NCBI GenBank assembly: GCA_017549905.1
Contig: JAFYNC010000042.1
Location: forward strand, 1 to 5,282
DNA: 5,282 nucleotides
DNA from: Clostridia bacterium
Lineage (GTDB): Bacteria; Bacillota; Clostridia; Oscillospirales; Acutalibacteraceae
Direction of reading: 5' to 3'
Under the pieces are notes generated by a model that was not told the DNA's origin, did not search any database, and was given only the letters and a program-made list of their open reading frames with translations. A program made the translations under genes and the position numbers. Every line of letters starts with the position of its first letter. Position 1 is the first letter of the stretch. This document shows positions 4,058 to 5,282 of the stretch, piece by piece.

Positions 4058-4065
4058 AGGTGAGT

Positions 4066-4461
4066 ATGATTATTCCGAATCAATACGTAAAACAATGGAC
4101 TGAAGGTGCAATATTTTGTTATAAACGAGGATGCACTTGCGAAGGTTGTTTTTATCAGGAACTTTTAAGTGAAAAATGCAAAATGAAAAGTGCAGTATTT
4201 ATGCTTGTAAAGAAGTTAGGCGCACCAAAGGAATATCACAATGTTGCTTATTCTAATCAACAGATTAAAGTAATAGAAGCAATCTTAAACGGTGCATCCA
4301 CTAAAGATGAAATATCTGATGCAGTAGGTATATCAGTTCGGAATCTGCAATCACATATCAATAAACTTTACGCTTTTGCAAAAGCTGAAGGATGCAGATT
4401 CAATAATCCAAGGAATATGCTGCCTGACTATGTTGAATGGGTAAGAAAGGAGAAACAATGA
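4066..4461 (+). CDS. HTH protein with N-terminal cysteine cluster
   Basis: ATG 4066 is chosen because GAGGTGA (4057-4063) precedes it; the in-frame GTG at 4060 lies inside that ribosome site. Product is 131 residues. Residues 18-38 hold five cysteines spaced C18-x4-C23-x-C25-x2-C28-x9-C38 (core CYKRGCTCEGCFYQELL), suggesting a zinc or iron-sulfur site. Residues 63-108 form a helix-turn-helix of LuxR/sigma-4 type (NQQIKVIEAILNGASTKDEI, then SVRNLQSHINKLYAFAKAE). The C-terminus PDYVEWVRKEKQ is basic. I recall similar small proteins from phages and prophages of gut bacteria, without a known function. A metal-dependent or redox-sensitive transcription regulator is the simplest reading. The stop overlaps the next start (ATGA). 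Confidence 0.72.
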   Translation: MIIPNQYVKQWTEGAIFCYKRGCTCEGCFYQELLSEKCKMKSAVFMLVKKLGAPKEYHNVAYSNQQIKVIEAILNGASTKDEISDAVGISVRNLQSHINKLYAFAKAEGCRFNNPRNMLPDYVEWVRKEKQ

Positions 4462-4568
4462 AGAACATTTTAGGCATATTAATATTGCCCTTTGGCTTAC
4501 TGATTATAGCATTACTGTATATTTGGATGCAGATTAAGTACTTTGTTGAGATTGTGAGGGGAAGATGA
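4458..4568 (+). CDS. Single-pass membrane peptide (36 aa)
   Basis: ATG 4458 has AAGGAG at 4447-4452 at ideal spacing, overlaps the upstream stop (ATGA), and its TGA (4566-4568) overlaps the next start (ATGA). The peptide has one long hydrophobic helix at residues 4-24 (ILGILILPFGLLIIALLYIW), then a basic amphipathic tail (MQIKYFVEIVRGR). The helix fits a single membrane span. Both overlaps and the strong ribosome site argue for a real, translationally coupled gene too short for many gene callers. Function unknown; it might be a small lysis, exclusion or membrane-anchor peptide. Confidence 0.72.
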   Translation: MKNILGILILPFGLLIIALLYIWMQIKYFVEIVRGR

Positions 4569-5230
4569 AGGTTTTAGTAGCCTGTGAAGAAAGTCAGAGG
4601 GTTTGTTTAGCATTTAGGGATAAAGGTCATGAGGCATACTCTTGCGATATTATTGAATGTTCAGGAGGTCACCCCGAATATCATATTCAAGAAGATGTTA
4701 TCAAACTCGTAGGGGGGGGGGAGAATAACCATTTTATAACATTGGACGGAACACTGCATTTTGTTGAAAAATGGGACTTAATTATTGCACACCCTCCCTG
4801 CACCTATTTATCGTTAGCCGGTAATAGTTGGTTTAATGTTGAAAGGTATGGGGAAAAAGCAATTCAAAGACACAAAGACCGGGAAGAAGCCGTTAAGTTT
4901 TTTATGTACTTTACGACTATTAACTGCCCGAGAATTGCCATTGAAAATCCTATCGGGACAATGAGTACACGCTATAAAAAACCTACACAAATAATACAGC
5001 CTTATCAATTCGGACACGCAGAAAGAAAACCGACTTGTTTGTGGCTTAAAGGTTTACCGCTCTTGAAACCTACAAACATTGTGGAGCCTGATATTATATA
5101 TCATAAATCGGGTAGAACGGACAGTCGTTGGCATTGGGAAACTTTTAAACTCCCGAAGAACGAAAGAGCAAAAATCAGAAGTAAAACATTTGAGGGCATA
5201 GCAAAGGCTATGGCAGAGCAATGGGGGTAA
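4565..5230 (+). CDS. Minimal C5-cytosine-methyltransferase-like phage protein
   Basis: The 221-residue product belongs to a widespread phage family often annotated as a DNA cytosine methyltransferase. Residues 3-30 (VLVACEESQRVCLAFRDKGH, then AYSCDI with Asp28) match the SAM-binding region, motif I/II order. HPPCTYLSLAG (76-86) matches motif IV, with Cys79 as the would-be catalytic nucleophile. IAIENPIG (124-131) is the motif VI equivalent, with Pro in place of the usual Val of ENV. The C-terminus RSKTFEGIAKAMAEQWG resembles the closing helix of such proteins. There is no recognisable target-recognition domain, and the protein is much shorter than typical C5 methyltransferases (300 or more residues), so activity on DNA is unproven. 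A G10 run at codons 50-53 can shift the frame. The start has GAGGGG just upstream and overlaps the membrane peptide. Confidence 0.75.
   Translation: MKVLVACEESQRVCLAFRDKGHEAYSCDIIECSGGHPEYHIQEDVIKLVGGGENNHFITLDGTLHFVEKWDLIIAHPPCTYLSLAGNSWFNVERYGEKAIQRHKDREEAVKFFMYFTTINCPRIAIENPIGTMSTRYKKPTQIIQPYQFGHAERKPTCLWLKGLPLLKPTNIVEPDIIYHKSGRTDSRWHWETFKLPKNERAKIRSKTFEGIAKAMAEQWG
4712..4721 (+). repeat. Poly(G)10 tract in the methyltransferase-like gene
   Basis: Ten consecutive G encode Gly50-Gly52 and the first base of Glu53. Losing one G gives the reading GGG-GGG-GGG-AGA-ATA and a stop (TAA) six codons after the tract. Gaining one gives GGA-GAA-TAA, an immediate stop. Either slip truncates the protein to about 53-57 residues, before the PPC motif. 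No other homopolymer of G this long is present in the window. Confidence 0.85.
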
Positions 5231-5231
5231 T

Positions 5232-5282
5232 ATGTGGCTAAGAGATAACAAGGTTTGGTACGAAGGGGATTTGATTGAGAAA
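5232..5282 (+). CDS. Partial CDS, start of the next gene
   Basis: ATG 5232 lies one base after the methyltransferase-like stop, with a GGGGG run (5223-5227) as ribosome site. The 17 visible codons read MWLRDNKVWYEGDLIEK and run off the window. This is too little to name a family, but the spacing and ribosome site support a continuing operon. Confidence 0.6.
   Translation, partial: MWLRDNKVWYEGDLIEK

Noticed and set aside
4060..4065. GTG start at 4060 for the Cys-cluster HTH gene
   Set aside because: It lies inside the GAGGTGA ribosome site that serves ATG 4066.
2622..5251. Open frames on the minus strand at 2622-2816, 2891-3082, 3437-3658, 4814-5017 and 5054-5251
   Set aside because: They lie opposite well-supported plus-strand genes, have no recognisable domains, and read as hydrophobic or low-quality shadows.

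Overview
The window reads as the early and middle regions of a temperate phage or prophage (or a close relative) of an AT-rich bacterium with ordinary bacterial sigma-70 promoters and Shine-Dalgarno sites. A Cro/CI-type XRE repressor is read leftwards from the left edge. A near-perfect sigma-70 promoter diverges from it and drives a rightward block of short genes, tightly packed and often overlapping, that runs off the right edge. From memory only, several of the small proteins (the Cys-cluster HTH protein, the LuxR-like mini-protein, the ERF neighbour) resemble prophage proteins of gut bacteria such as Gastranaerophilales (Vampirovibrionia). The host cannot be fixed from the sequence alone.

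Layout. 1-258 (-): N-terminal 86 codons of the repressor. 259-318: divergent control region with a TTGACA-17-TATAAT promoter and a dyad over its -35 box. About 319-774: roughly 455 nt without a convincing gene but rich in RNA hairpins, closed by a G+C stem followed by eight T. This is either a free-standing structured RNA or a long attenuated leader of the early operon. 790-1406: four tiny genes (a membrane peptide, an unknown, a four-Cys protein, an unknown). 1408-2955: recombination module, with a Gp157-like coiled-coil protein, a 42-residue helical protein, an ERF single-strand annealing protein, a small protein ending in an SSB-type acidic tip, and a small winged-helix protein ending in a sliding-clamp-type pentapeptide. 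3025-4461: a LuxR-type HTH mini-protein, an ArpU/DUF1492-like sigma-like regulator, an HNH-like protein, and an HTH protein with an N-terminal Cys cluster. 4458-5230: a one-helix membrane peptide coupled to a minimal C5-methyltransferase-like protein whose gene carries a run of ten G. 5232-end: start of another gene.

How it may work together. The repressor would hold the rightward promoter off in the lysogen. When it is relieved, transcription crosses the structured leader and terminator region into the recombination genes. The ERF protein would anneal single strands, and its two downstream neighbours carry tails that look built to bind SSB partners and the beta clamp. The ArpU-like protein and the small HTH proteins would pass control to later genes, probably packaging genes to the right of the window. 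The G tract makes the methyltransferase-like gene a candidate for on/off switching.

Most interesting: the structured RNA region with its mutually exclusive helices, the two replisome-tether tails on consecutive genes, and the G10 tract.
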